Positions 12,722 to 20,934 of a DNA stretch of 64,000 nucleotides are shown piece by piece; the stretch's first letter is position 1, and each line of letters starts with the position of its first letter. The notes below the pieces were generated by a model. It searched no databases and was not told the DNA's origin. It was given only the letters and a program-made list of their open reading frames with translations. Origin of the DNA: Nymphaea colorata. Taxonomy: Eukaryota; Streptophyta; Magnoliopsida; Nymphaeales; Nymphaeaceae. The position numbers and the translations under genes are program-made. The DNA lies in assembly GCF_008831285.2 (NCBI RefSeq), contig NC_045139.1:19858892-19922891 (forward strand). Direction: 5' to 3'.

Positions 12722-13400
12722 TTCCCAAAAAAATATTTAGGTTTGCCTAAATACTTCATGTGAAACTTTTTACATAGAAATGATTTGAAGTTATCAATTT
12801 CGTCCTTTACATTTCCTATAATTATCAAGTCATCAACGTGTACCAGAATGACAAGAAAGATTTTATCATGCTTAAATGTGAATAAAGAGTGATCAACTTT
12901 AGATTGCATAAATCTATAATCTTTGGGAGCAGTTGAAAGCTTATAAAACCAATTTTCTTGAAGATTGTTTTAAACCGTAAAGAGATTTATGTAATTTACA
13001 TACATGATTCTCCTCTTGTTTGACATACCCTTGAGGTATTTGAATGTAGACATCCTCATGCAGGTCGCCATGTAGAAAAGCATTATTGACATCCATTTGG
13101 CACATGATCCAAATTTGATTAGCTGCTATAGTAAAAAGAGTATGTACCGTGACCATTTTTGCGATAGAAGCAAATGTTTCATTATAGTCCAATCCCTCTT
13201 GTTCAGTGTATCCTTTGGCCACCAGCCTAGCTTTGTAACATTCTATGGATCCATCTTATTTTAATTTAATCTTATAAACTCATTTGCACCTGATTGGCTT
13301 CGCCTCTATTGGAAGTGATGTAATAGTCCAAGTCTTGTTTTCTTGTAAGGCACGAATCTCGCTATCCATGGCGTCTATCCATTCTTTATGTTGGGCTGCT
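12718..13400 (-). pseudogene. copia relic 1: reverse transcriptase (RVT_2)
   Basis: The minus strand encodes the RVT_2 start ('EWIDAMDSEIRALQENKTW', near 13,390), then '[17 protein letters not shown]', '[17 protein letters not shown]' and 'KSLYGLKQS'. The catalytic box reads HVDD instead of YVDD ('LVHVDDLIIIGN'). Stops and shifts near 12,915-12,970 and 13,250-13,280 break the frame. It copied element RNA to DNA in its intact ancestor; this copy cannot. Confidence 0.85.
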
Positions 13401-13573
13401 TTTTCAAAGGTTTTCGGCACAGACTTGAAAACGAGAGATGGGAGAAAAGCAAAATGATTACTAGAGAAGTGATGAAAGGAAATAAAATCTCTTATAAGAT
13501 ACCTCGTTCCTTTTTGCTGATTTAGAGATGTGGTTGGTTGAGGGTGAGGTAAGAAGTGAACATTGGAAATCTT

Positions 13574-13882
13574 TTAACATACCGTAGGTTTTCTTACATG
13601 AGTAGATCTTCTAAGTGGATCTGGATCTAGATCTGGATCAAACAAGGATAGGTTGGGTTCATTTGTATCTAAGCGCTCCTCATCTGTTTGATCGACTTGT
13701 ACATGTCGTTCTTGTGTGGAAGGAGAAATATTGGTTCCTAGGTCAATATGTTCTAGATTTATGTAGGTAGTAAGAGATCTTTCATTCTTCATACCTTGTG
13801 TGGGATAAATATCTAGATCATACGAAATGGGTAAAACAATACCTTTTTCATTTTTTATTTTGAAAAGAAAAAATACTTTCAT
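13574..13882 (-). pseudogene. copia relic 1: integrase-RT linker
   Basis: An open stretch of 102 codons on the minus strand, acidic and proline/aspartate-rich, ends in 'RRSTHVRKPTV'. This is the typical R-R-S-x-R-x-R-K-P motif that precedes the reverse transcriptase domain in plant copia polyproteins. Its position between the integrase and RT pieces fits. No enzymatic domain is expected. Confidence 0.7.
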
Positions 13883-13888
13883 GAAAGA

Positions 13889-14899
13889 TTACATCGCGAC
13901 TAACAAGCACCTTATATCTCTCAAGATCATACAATTTATAGGCTTTTTGTCCTTCAGGGTATCCAATAAAAATGCACTTAGTCGCTCTAGAATCAAATTT
14001 GTCTTTATTTTGGCATGTGTTTGTGGCATAACATCATGATTCAAAAACTCTAAGATGTTTGATGTTTGGCTTTTTTCCAAATAATATTTCAAAAGGGGAC
14101 TTTTCATTAAGTTTTGATGATGGTATGTGATTTATTAGATAGGAGGCTGTCAAAACGTATTCACCCAAAAAATGCAAAGGTAAATTAGATTCAAAACGTA
14201 AGGCCCTTACAACTTCAAGAAGATGGCAGTGTTTACATTCCACTATGCCATTTTGTTGTGGAGTAGCCACACAACTATGTTGATGAGTGGTACCTTATTT
14301 TTGTAAAAAAAATTTTCATTTCATATGAAAAAAATTCAGTCCCATTATCCGTTTGCAAAGATTTAATTTGACAATTAAATTGTGTTTTAATCAAAGCAAA
14401 AAAAAAATTGATAAGATGTAATGTTTCATATTTATGCCGCATTAAGAAAATCCAAGTAGCACGAGAGTAAGCATCTACAACGCTAAGAAAATAATGTGCA
14501 CCAGAAATAATGGATTGAGCATAAAGACCCCAAATATCACAATAATTAAATCAAAAGGATGCACAGTAGATATTTCACTTAAACCAAACTTAAGTCGAGT
14601 TTGTTTTGCTCGATGGCAAGCATCATAAACATAATCATCATTAAAGTCAAAGTTTAAATTTAAATAATTGTTCATTAGCTTTAAGCGAGAATGCGAAAGG
14701 TGACCTAATCTTTTATGCCAAAGTTCATGAGTAGAAACGGCATGACAAGGTTGAACACATGGTGGTCTTTGTTGAAGAACATATAGTCTGCCTTTCATCT
14801 CACCCTACTCAATCGTCATCTTTGATTCCAGGTCCTGAATAATACAACGATCAGGTAAAAAGGTTATGGAACAATTTAAATTTTTAGTTAGTTCGCTAA
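13889..14899 (-). pseudogene. copia relic 1: pre-integrase zinc motif and integrase
   Basis: Minus-strand pieces at 14,475-14,798 (pre-integrase: 'LWHKRLGHLSHSRLKLM'), 14,034-14,270 (integrase core around 'TPQQNGIVE', which supplies the last acidic residue of DDE) and 13,889-14,107 (C-terminal part, shifted) cover the domain. The middle of the core, including the second Asp, is broken by stops around 14,290-14,470. The pre-integrase frame continues up to the MITE at 14,900 ('LTKNLNCSITFLPDRC') and joins in frame with 'PTPSLLSVS' on its other side. Confidence 0.8.
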
Positions 14900-15136
14900 G
14901 GGCCCGTTTGATGGGCAGGAAATTTACTGTAGCAAAGGGAATTTATTTCAAATTTTTAAAAATTTTTCCAATTCATCAAACATGGAAAAAAATTTTGGAC
15001 CGTTGGAGGTGATTCTGGAAATATATTTCCAGAAAAATTTTTCCAGCCAGAGGGGTGGAAAATTTTTTCCAGAAATTCTTTTTTTTACCGTTGGAGGAAG
15101 GAGGAAGAATAGACGGGGAGGAAGAAGAAGGGAAGA

Positions 15137-15751
15137 ATGGAAGGAGAAGAACGGAGGAAGGGAAGGGGGAGGAGGAAGAAGGGAAGGAAGGAGAAGGGAA
15201 AGAGGGTAGAGGAAGAAGGGAAGGGAGGCGGAGGAAGAGGGAGGAGAAAGGGAAAGGAGGCGGAGGAAGAGGAAGAGGGAGGAGGAAGGGAAAGGAGGCG
15301 GAGGAAGAAGGGAAGGGAGGGCGGAGGAAGAGGGAGGAGGAAGAAGGGAAGGGAGGGGGAGAGGAAGGAAGCCGAGCCACCGACGGTCCTGGACAAGAAG
15401 GAGGGCTCAGCGACCGGCGAGACACTAGCCGGCGTCCTGGAGGAGATCCGCATGATCAAGTGGCCGGATTTCGGGAAGGTCCTCGGCAAAACGGGGGTTG
15501 TCCTGTCGGTCATCGCCGGGTCCTCCGTCGTTCTCCTCACCGTCAACGCCGTCTTTGCTGAGCTTTCCAGTGACTTCCTCCCCCCTCCTTCCCTTCCTCC
15601 TCCTCACTCCCTTCCCTTCCCTTCTTCCTCCTCCTCCCTTCCCTTCCCTTCCCTTCCCTTCCCTTCTTCCTCCTCCTCATTCCCTTCCCTTCCCTTCTTC
15701 CATTTCCACCAAACAACAAAATTTCGTTCCAGAAAAATATTTCCAACTTAA
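15137..15751 (+). CDS. Chimeric open frame around the SecE fragment
   Basis: One uninterrupted frame of 204 codons starts with ATG in the purine-rich arm. It gives about 80 residues dominated by Glu, Lys, Arg and Gly, crosses the whole SecE-derived segment in its correct frame (residues about 81-145), and ends in about 60 residues rich in Ser, Pro, Leu and Phe from the pyrimidine arm. Low-complexity arms of this kind easily stay open by chance, so the frame alone does not prove expression. That the captured exon is undamaged and in the sense frame is notable. I see no promoter. Expression is unknown. Confidence 0.35.
   Translation: MEGEERRKGRGRRKKGRKEKGKRVEEEGKGGGGRGRRKGKEAEEEEEGGGRERRRRKKGREGGGRGRRKKGREGERKEAEPPTVLDKKEGSATGETLAGVLEEIRMIKWPDFGKVLGKTGVVLSVIAGSSVVLLTVNAVFAELSSDFLPPPSLPPPHSLPFPSSSSSLPFPSLPFPSSSSSFPSLPFFHFHQTTKFRSRKIFPT
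15377..15571 (+). pseudogene. SECE1: Captured fragment of plastid SecE (SECE1)
   Basis: About 65 codons match the core of plant SecE, the small subunit of the thylakoid Sec translocase (SCY1/SECE1). A short amphipathic stretch 'LEEIRMIKWPDFGKVLGKTG' is followed by the single membrane span 'VVLSVIAGSSVVLLTVNAVF' and then 'AELS'. In the family the protein continues for a short C-terminal tail (after 'AELSD'); here it runs straight into pyrimidine-rich MITE sequence, and the transit peptide end is replaced by the purine arm. No stop or frameshift lies inside the fragment. The G+C content is much higher than in the surrounding DNA. A complete SecE gene must exist elsewhere in the genome. Confidence 0.85.
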
Positions 15752-15866
15752 CAAACACAAACACAAGGTGGTTTTGGAATGTGGAATTTTATTTCCTATT
15801 CCTTAATTCCAAAAATATATTTCTGAAAATTTTTTTCAGTTTCCATATTTCCAACCATCAGGCCCC

Positions 15867-16312
15867 TAACTGAAAGTAAAGATGGTGTTGGGATATGGCG
15901 TTAAAGTACACTGCGTTGCCAGCGGCTAGCTATTTAAGATGGTGCTGGGATATGGCGTTAAAGATAGAACCGCATTATCAATTCTATCTGTAATGGAACA
16001 ATGCAGTTCTTGCAGTATTTAGGAAACGACCGGACACTTTTCAGCCATTTAGCATCCTGTTCTGATCATACCAGTGCCTAAATGCAAGGGCAGCCTTTTC
16101 CAGCACAAAATCATGCTTCATGTAGTGTTTCGGAAGGTTCAGTACATCGTTCATGATGCCAAATTTTGCCAACGATGACGTTCATTACAATGGCCTATGT
16201 ATGTAAGAGAAGTTTTTCCAAAAAAAAAAAAAAAAATTGTTAATGGTGAACGATTATGTGAAACAACAGTGTTAATAGTGGGAAGTATCTCAAACTCACT
16301 ACCTATACCGAG
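15867..16312. other. Copia relic 1 remnant and unassigned DNA with a direct repeat
   Basis: 15,867-15,906 still belongs to copia relic 1. A 28-bp segment (15,879-15,906) recurs with one change at 15,936-15,963. Beyond this I recognise nothing up to the next LTR. Confidence 0.5.
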
Positions 16313-16625
16313 TGATAATGGAAAGCAGCTCATGCAGATAATGCAAGATAAAAATTCAGTATCTTATGCAGCACAAAATCAGGCAACAATAGGGCAAGGA
16401 GCGATAATAAATGAAACAGATCTGGCGCAAGGATGCACGCAACAAGAAATCAAGAAAGAAAATTATTCTGATAAGGTTGAAAAGAATTTGAATTTTAAAT
16501 CTCGTAACTGACCTATAAAATCTGATATCATGAGAGGAAACTCATCATTGTTTTGATGAATGAGCACCGTGGATGTAGCATACATTCCAAACCACGTTAA
16601 CATTTTTTGTTTCGTCTTCTTTTCA
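16313..16625 (+). repeat. 5' LTR of copia element 2
   Basis: Begins TGATAATGGAAAGCAGCTC and ends TTTTCA. It aligns along its whole length with 18,399-18,704, with several dozen substitutions and small indels by eye, so this is an old insertion. It is followed directly by a primer-binding site. Confidence 0.9.
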
Positions 16626-16636
16626 TGGTATGAGAG
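16626..16636 (+). promoter_or_regulatory. Primer-binding site, initiator tRNA-Met 3' end type
   Basis: TGGTATGAGAG directly follows the LTR. It differs at one position from the start of the standard plant copia site TGGTATCAGAGC, which pairs with the 3' end of initiator tRNA-Met. Confidence 0.8.
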
Positions 16637-16680
16637 TGTTGAAAAATCTTTCGGGACTTCTCTATCGTCGAATCTACGTC

Positions 16681-17340
16681 ATGGCAACTTCTTCGTCGCT
16701 TCAGCCAGCTAAGCACTCATACCCTTTGTCAGTCAATGTTGCGAACTTTGTTTCAATGGGCAAGAATTATTTATTTGGCAAACACAAATCCTTGGCCTCA
16801 TGGAAAGCCTAGACCGTCTTGGATTTATTGATGGCTCAACTCCTTTGCCAAGCTCTACCATTGACTCTCAAGAAAATGGTGAGCAGGTTAACTCCTATGC
16901 TCTACCATCGAATCTCAAGAAAATGGTGAGAAGGTTAGTCGTCCTAATCTTGTTACCATGCGTGGAAGAAATCTCATGGGTTATTACGTGGATGGCCTAC
17001 GGGGTCCTTGTCCCATGAAGTTCTCGAACTGGCGGTCAGACATAAGACTTCAGCTGAGGGTGGAACACCTTTGCACATGAATCCAAAGAAAGGCATTTTT
17101 TGCTGAATAGAAAATTGCAAACGTATCGCAAGCAGGACAAATCCGTAACTGAATACACCACTGTGTGTGATGAGCTAGCTGCTGCAAGCCTGTAAACGAT
17201 GAAGATAAAGGCTTTTAGTTGGTCAATGGGCTAGGATCAGGGTATGAAGCCTTTGGCCTCCAAAATGAAGCCTCCCACTCCTTCGTATCTCGATGCCGTC
17301 TCTCTACTTCAAGGACATGAAACCATGAAAGGTTGTAGGA
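16681..17340 (+). pseudogene. copia element 2: gag remnant
   Basis: An ATG at 16,681 opens 'MATSSSLQPAKHSYPLSV'. After a shift near 16,790 the next frame gives 'MESLDRLGFIDGSTPLP', the typical gag text of this copia group. Further shifted pieces ('LQTYRKQDKSVTEYTTVCDE') follow up to about 17,340. At least two frameshifts and one stop make it non-coding. Its ancestor made the particle protein. Confidence 0.75.
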
Positions 17341-17541
17341 AATAACAAGATTAATATCCCTAGTTGCGTTTCTTACACAGCGGACTGGAAATCAGAACAA
17401 TAAAGGATGCTACAACAATTATAATAGGCACACAACAATAATCGCTTCAACTGTAGGGGGAGGCATTTTACTCCTGCCACTTAGCTTCGGGAGAATCAAG
17501 GCGAATCAAATGGAGCTGCAACAAATAAAACTAAGGTACCG

Positions 17542-17862
17542 TGCCAAATATGTGGTTTGAGTAACTATATTGCCCTCAAATGCTATCACTGGTTTGATCA
17601 GTCATATCAACCACGGGATATTCCACAAGCCTTTGCTACTCTCAAGGTTTCCAATCCAACGGATCAAGAGTGGTACTCCGATACCGATGCAACATCACAT
17701 GTCACCGACAGCCCAGGTAATCTTCGAAACTGCATTGAATATAAAGGATCTAACAAAATCATGGTGGGTAACGGTGATAAGTTGACCATTACTCATGTTG
17801 GAACAGCTGATATAAATGTTGGATCTAAGACTCTTTCTGCAGACAACATATTAGTTATTTCC
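17542..17862 (+). pseudogene. copia element 2: zinc knuckle and protease
   Basis: One frame encodes a CCHC-type knuckle whose histidine is replaced ('CQICGLSNYIALKC') and a protease start 'WYSDTDATSHVTD'. The aspartic protease box is normally D-T/S-G-A; here Gly is replaced by Asp. The text then stops abruptly at 'LSADNILVIS' and continues as the end of reverse transcriptase, marking the internal deletion. Confidence 0.8.
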
Positions 17863-18390
17863 ATGGAACAACTCATTATGGCATGTTTTATTCAAAAAGT
17901 CAACTATGCATCGGGCTCATTCTGATGCTTGGGCTGGCTGCCCAGACACTCGATGGTACACATCCGGTTATTGCATCTTCCTTGGACTAAACTATTTCTT
18001 GGAGTGCCAAGAAACAGCCTACAGTGGCTCGTTCATTCTGCGAGGCTGAATATCGTGCACTTGTTTGCTGCCACAGCTGCGCTAACCTAGGTCACTTTTA
18101 TATTTAAAGATAATGAGACTTTTCTACCTAGACCACCAATTCTTCTTTGTGACAATATTTCAGCATTGCAAACATCTAATAAGCCAACTCAAGGATGAAA
18201 CACCTAGAGTTGGATTATCACTTTGTGCGTGAAAAGGTGGCACTTGGCTAGTTGGCTCTCTTGAGACTCGATACATTTCCATTTTCCACTTAGGACCAGC
18301 TGGCAGACTTGTTAACCAACTCTCTTTTCCATGGACGTCTTACATATCTTCTGGGCAAGCTTGGGCTTCGCTCACTCCCAGCCAGTGATT
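17863..18390 (+). pseudogene. copia element 2: RT end and RNase H
   Basis: Right after the deletion junction the frame reads 'GTTHYGMF', the end of the RT region. With frame changes it continues to 'AHSDAWAGCPDTRW', 'SAKKQPTVARSFCEAEYRAL' and 'LLCDNISAL', all standard copia RNase H segments. The first catalytic acid lies in 'SDAWAG' (usually SDADWAG). Several stops occur. Confidence 0.8.
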
Positions 18391-18398
18391 GAGGGGGA
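18391..18398 (+). other. Polypurine tract of copia element 2
   Basis: GAGGGGGA lies immediately before the TG of the 3' LTR, as in intact copia elements; it primes plus-strand synthesis. Confidence 0.8.
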
Positions 18399-18704
18399 TG
18401 ATAATGGAAAGCAGCTCTTGCAAATAATGCAAGGTAAAGATTCAATATCTTATGCAGCAGAAAATCTCGCAATAGTAAATCAAGGAACGTTAATAAAGGA
18501 AAGGATACACGCAGCAAGAACTCAGGAAGGAAAATTATTCTAATAAGGCTGAAAAGCATTTGAATTTTAAATCTTGTAACTGACAGACCATGTATACAAA
18601 ATCTGATTTCATGAGAGGAAACTCACCATCGTTTTGATGAATGAGCACCATGGATGTAGGACACATTCCAAACCACGTTAAACTTTTTTCTCATTTTCTT
18701 TTCA
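18399..18704 (+). repeat. 3' LTR of copia element 2
   Basis: Begins TGATAATGG after the polypurine tract and ends TTTTCA. It aligns with 16,313-16,625 but has its own small insertion near 18,590 and a deletion near 18,508. Confidence 0.9.
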
Positions 18705-20454
18705 CTGGAAACCCAAAGACGGAGGAAAAAACATAATAGTTCAAGCATAAGGAAGAACCCAACGTCCACTACATCCCCAAACAAAATCCCAGTGTAGAAA
18801 ATTGTTTAGAAGAACCAAGTTAACCTACAGCTGGACTTTGCACCTTATGTCAACTATGTAACCAAGAGATATTGCTTTCTTTTTTTTTTCCTTTTAAAAC
18901 TTGTAAATTTGCATCACATTACTAATTAATTCTAGTTGTATTACATGCATTCAGAGTTTGCAAGAGATTTGGAATGGTAAAAGAAATAAAGGTCTCCTTC
19001 AGTTAACAAAAAGATCATAAAGGTGTTACTCCATTGTCCCTAATTCTGACCGTCAGACTTCCCGAGGAAAGAGCGATTGATCTAAAGCACAATCTGAGGG
19101 TCGGGTGGTTCACACTTCACCCTCATCCATCGACACAATTAGAAGTGGTTTAGGATGGCCACTGAACATTGTACATTCACTAACTGTTTTGGCCATTTTT
19201 AACTTGCCAAGCATGTAGAAATAGGTGCAGCTTTAGCAGGTTAGAGTTAGTGTTTGAATGGCTATGTTGGTAGCTTCTTATTAGTACGTAAATGAGACCT
19301 TTAAAAAGCAAGCCTTGTCATGTTTGCCAGGCAGACATACATGAACACAAGGGATGCCGAGGCAGGAACACGTATAAAGCCAAGATGGCCATCGGTGCCA
19401 TTTCAAGTAGGTTCCAGTCGTTTGACTACAAGCAGACGATTGAACGCCAGACATCAAACTACAAGCACTTCTGATGCTGACCAGGTTTTGCATCAAAGAT
19501 GAAACACCTAGTAAGTGCATTTGTTGGTTAACTTGTAACCAATTTCTGCCGTATAAGAAACACAAATAGGTAGGCACCATACGCCTACAAGCATGTTAAT
19601 CGGATTTTGGCTTCACAATGGATGAATGGCCGAGGATTGGGCAAAAAGGGGGAGGTTGGTGGCGGTCTTTGCTACTAAGCATGGCAGTCATGAGGAGTTT
19701 TCTGCACACATATATTGATTCAGGGCGATGATTCTAAACCTGGTTTTGAGATGTTAGACGAAGTCGTATGTCCTCCTTCCATTGACAAAAACTGACATGA
19801 ACGTCTTTTTGGATTGGTTGGCTGCGTAGAATTTTGGAAGAGCGTGCCGTTTGTCATCCCAGATTGTGTAATCTGTGGGCAGTATGTGGTAGAATTTCCT
19901 TCCTCCTAATCAATCCCAGTCTTAACATTACTGATATGCTCTCTTCTTTGTAAAGGCCTGATAGTTGAAGCCGGTGTGAGTTTTTCCTTTGCTTAGCAAT
20001 TTTTGTATCTCATATTCTTATCAATAAAGCGGTCGGAGACGTATCCTCCAGCAGAGTTGATTCAGAATCAGAAGAAAACAGAACAGATTAGAACTATTTT
20101 CAAGGATGCGGTTAGAAAGAATGCTTGTAGTCACAATTTTTATTTTTTTTTTTAAACTCAACGAGACGTCGGGAGATATTGCGCTGACACCTATAATTAC
20201 GGTACAACTTGTGTATATATCTTTACATTCTATAACTGTTTTAGACTTCTTCCCTGCAAGAAGGGAAAAAGGCAAGGAAAAGAAACTAAATGCAACATAG
20301 AGAAACCACAATTCCCTTCAGAAGGACCTGAAAAAATGCGTGCATTACGTCTGAACCCACTGGCCAGATTCGTAAAACTTGAGTTCCCATGGCAATGATC
20401 TACCTAAGAAAATTGTTCGAGGGATGGACCCGCTGGATCATTAACCATTCTCTT
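18705..20454. other. Intergenic, includes 3' UTR of the PBS1-type gene
   Basis: No gene seen from 18,705 to about 20,100. The part next to the kinase stop codon should be its 3' UTR. A TTTATT (AATAAA on the minus strand) near 20,138-20,143, about 310 nt past the stop, is a possible poly(A) signal. Confidence 0.4.
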
Positions 20455-20934
20455 TTATACATTTGTTGTATTTACATATGCATCCGTTTTCTTCTTGTCC
20501 CTCCAATTTTCTCCCCATATTTTAGCCTCAGCAACTGCTCTCTCTCTATCCAAATCCCTGTTGTGGTTTATGGCATCCTTGGGGGAATAATCTTTATCTG
20601 ATTCGTTCAAGTCCCATGTAATAGCCGAGCCTCCACCTTCTTCCTTGTACATAGTCTGTCCTCCTTTGTCCTCATCAGCACCAACCCTTCGGCTCTTTCT
20701 GTCCTCCTTGACTGCTCTGATGCCTTGAGCTGCATTGGGATCATAATTTTGATTTGCCAAAAAGGACAGAGCCGTCACTACATCTCCAATCATTGGGCGT
20801 GTGGCTGCCTGTTCTTGAAGACACATTGCAGCCACTGCAAGTGCTTGATACAAGCCTCGCATTGGAAACTGGCCCTGTAATAGTGGATCAGCCATTTTTG
20901 GAAACTTCTTACGGTCACCAAAAAGTGGGCGAGC
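20455..20934 (-). CDS. PBS1: PBS1-type kinase exon 5 (C-lobe end and PBS1 tail)
   Basis: Starts after TTTACAG with '[11 protein letters not shown]', completes the kinase fold ('[17 protein letters not shown]'), then gives a charged tail with '[18 protein letters not shown]' and '[18 protein letters not shown]'. Stop TAA at 20,455-20,457. Confidence 0.92.
   Translation of the reverse strand, partial: ARPLFGDRKKFPKMADPLLQGQFPMRGLYQALAVAAMCLQEQAATRPMIGDVVTALSFLANQNYDPNAAQGIRAVKEDRKSRRVGADEDKGGQTMYKEEGGGSAITWDLNESDKDYSPKDAINHNRDLDRERAVAEAKIWGENWRDKKKTDAYVNTTNV

Larger units (their letters stand above)
14900..15866 (+). mobile_element. Gene-capturing MITE (PIF/Harbinger-like ends) carrying a SecE fragment
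   Basis: The element starts GGGCCCGTTTGATGG and ends in the reverse complement of GGGGCCTGATGGTTGG, so the termini are imperfect inverted repeats of the GGGCC..TGATGG type. Taking it out restores an uninterrupted copia reading frame and leaves one TAA, duplicated at both edges (14,897-14,899 and 15,867-15,869). A TAA/TTA duplication is the PIF/Harbinger signature; a 4-bp CTAA duplication also fits. Inside lie a purine-rich arm (about 15,090-15,372), a GC-rich SecE coding fragment (15,377-15,571) and a pyrimidine-rich arm (about 15,573-15,705). No transposase is encoded, so it must be moved in trans. Confidence 0.85.
11892..15906 (-). mobile_element. Ty1/copia retrotransposon relic 1, 5'-truncated
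   Basis: Reading the minus strand from high to low coordinates gives the classic copia pol order: end of protease, GAG-pre-integrase zinc motif (HKRLGHLS), integrase, variable linker, reverse transcriptase and RNase H, then purine tract and LTR. The frame is broken by many stops and shifts. The 5' part (LTR, primer-binding site, gag, most of protease) is missing beyond about 15,906. A MITE (14,900-15,866) sits inside the protease/pre-integrase junction. The coding text resumes exactly on its far side, so the MITE entered an existing copia copy. Confidence 0.85.
16313..18704 (+). mobile_element. Ty1/copia element 2, internally deleted, LTR to LTR
   Basis: A compact 2.4-kb element with two LTRs, a tRNA-Met-type primer-binding site, gag and zinc-knuckle remnants, a protease segment, then a jump directly to the RT end/RNase H segment, and a GAGGGGGA polypurine tract. 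Integrase and nearly all of the reverse transcriptase are absent. Gag and RNase H carry frameshifts and stops. Flanking 5-mers (CCGAG and CTGGA) do not match, so I see no target-site duplication. It could only have moved in trans, before its coding decay. Confidence 0.9.

Noticed and set aside
15085-15546. Minus-strand and other-frame open stretches over the MITE arms
   Set aside because: Purine/pyrimidine repeats stay open in nearly all frames; only the SecE-sense frame contains recognisable protein.
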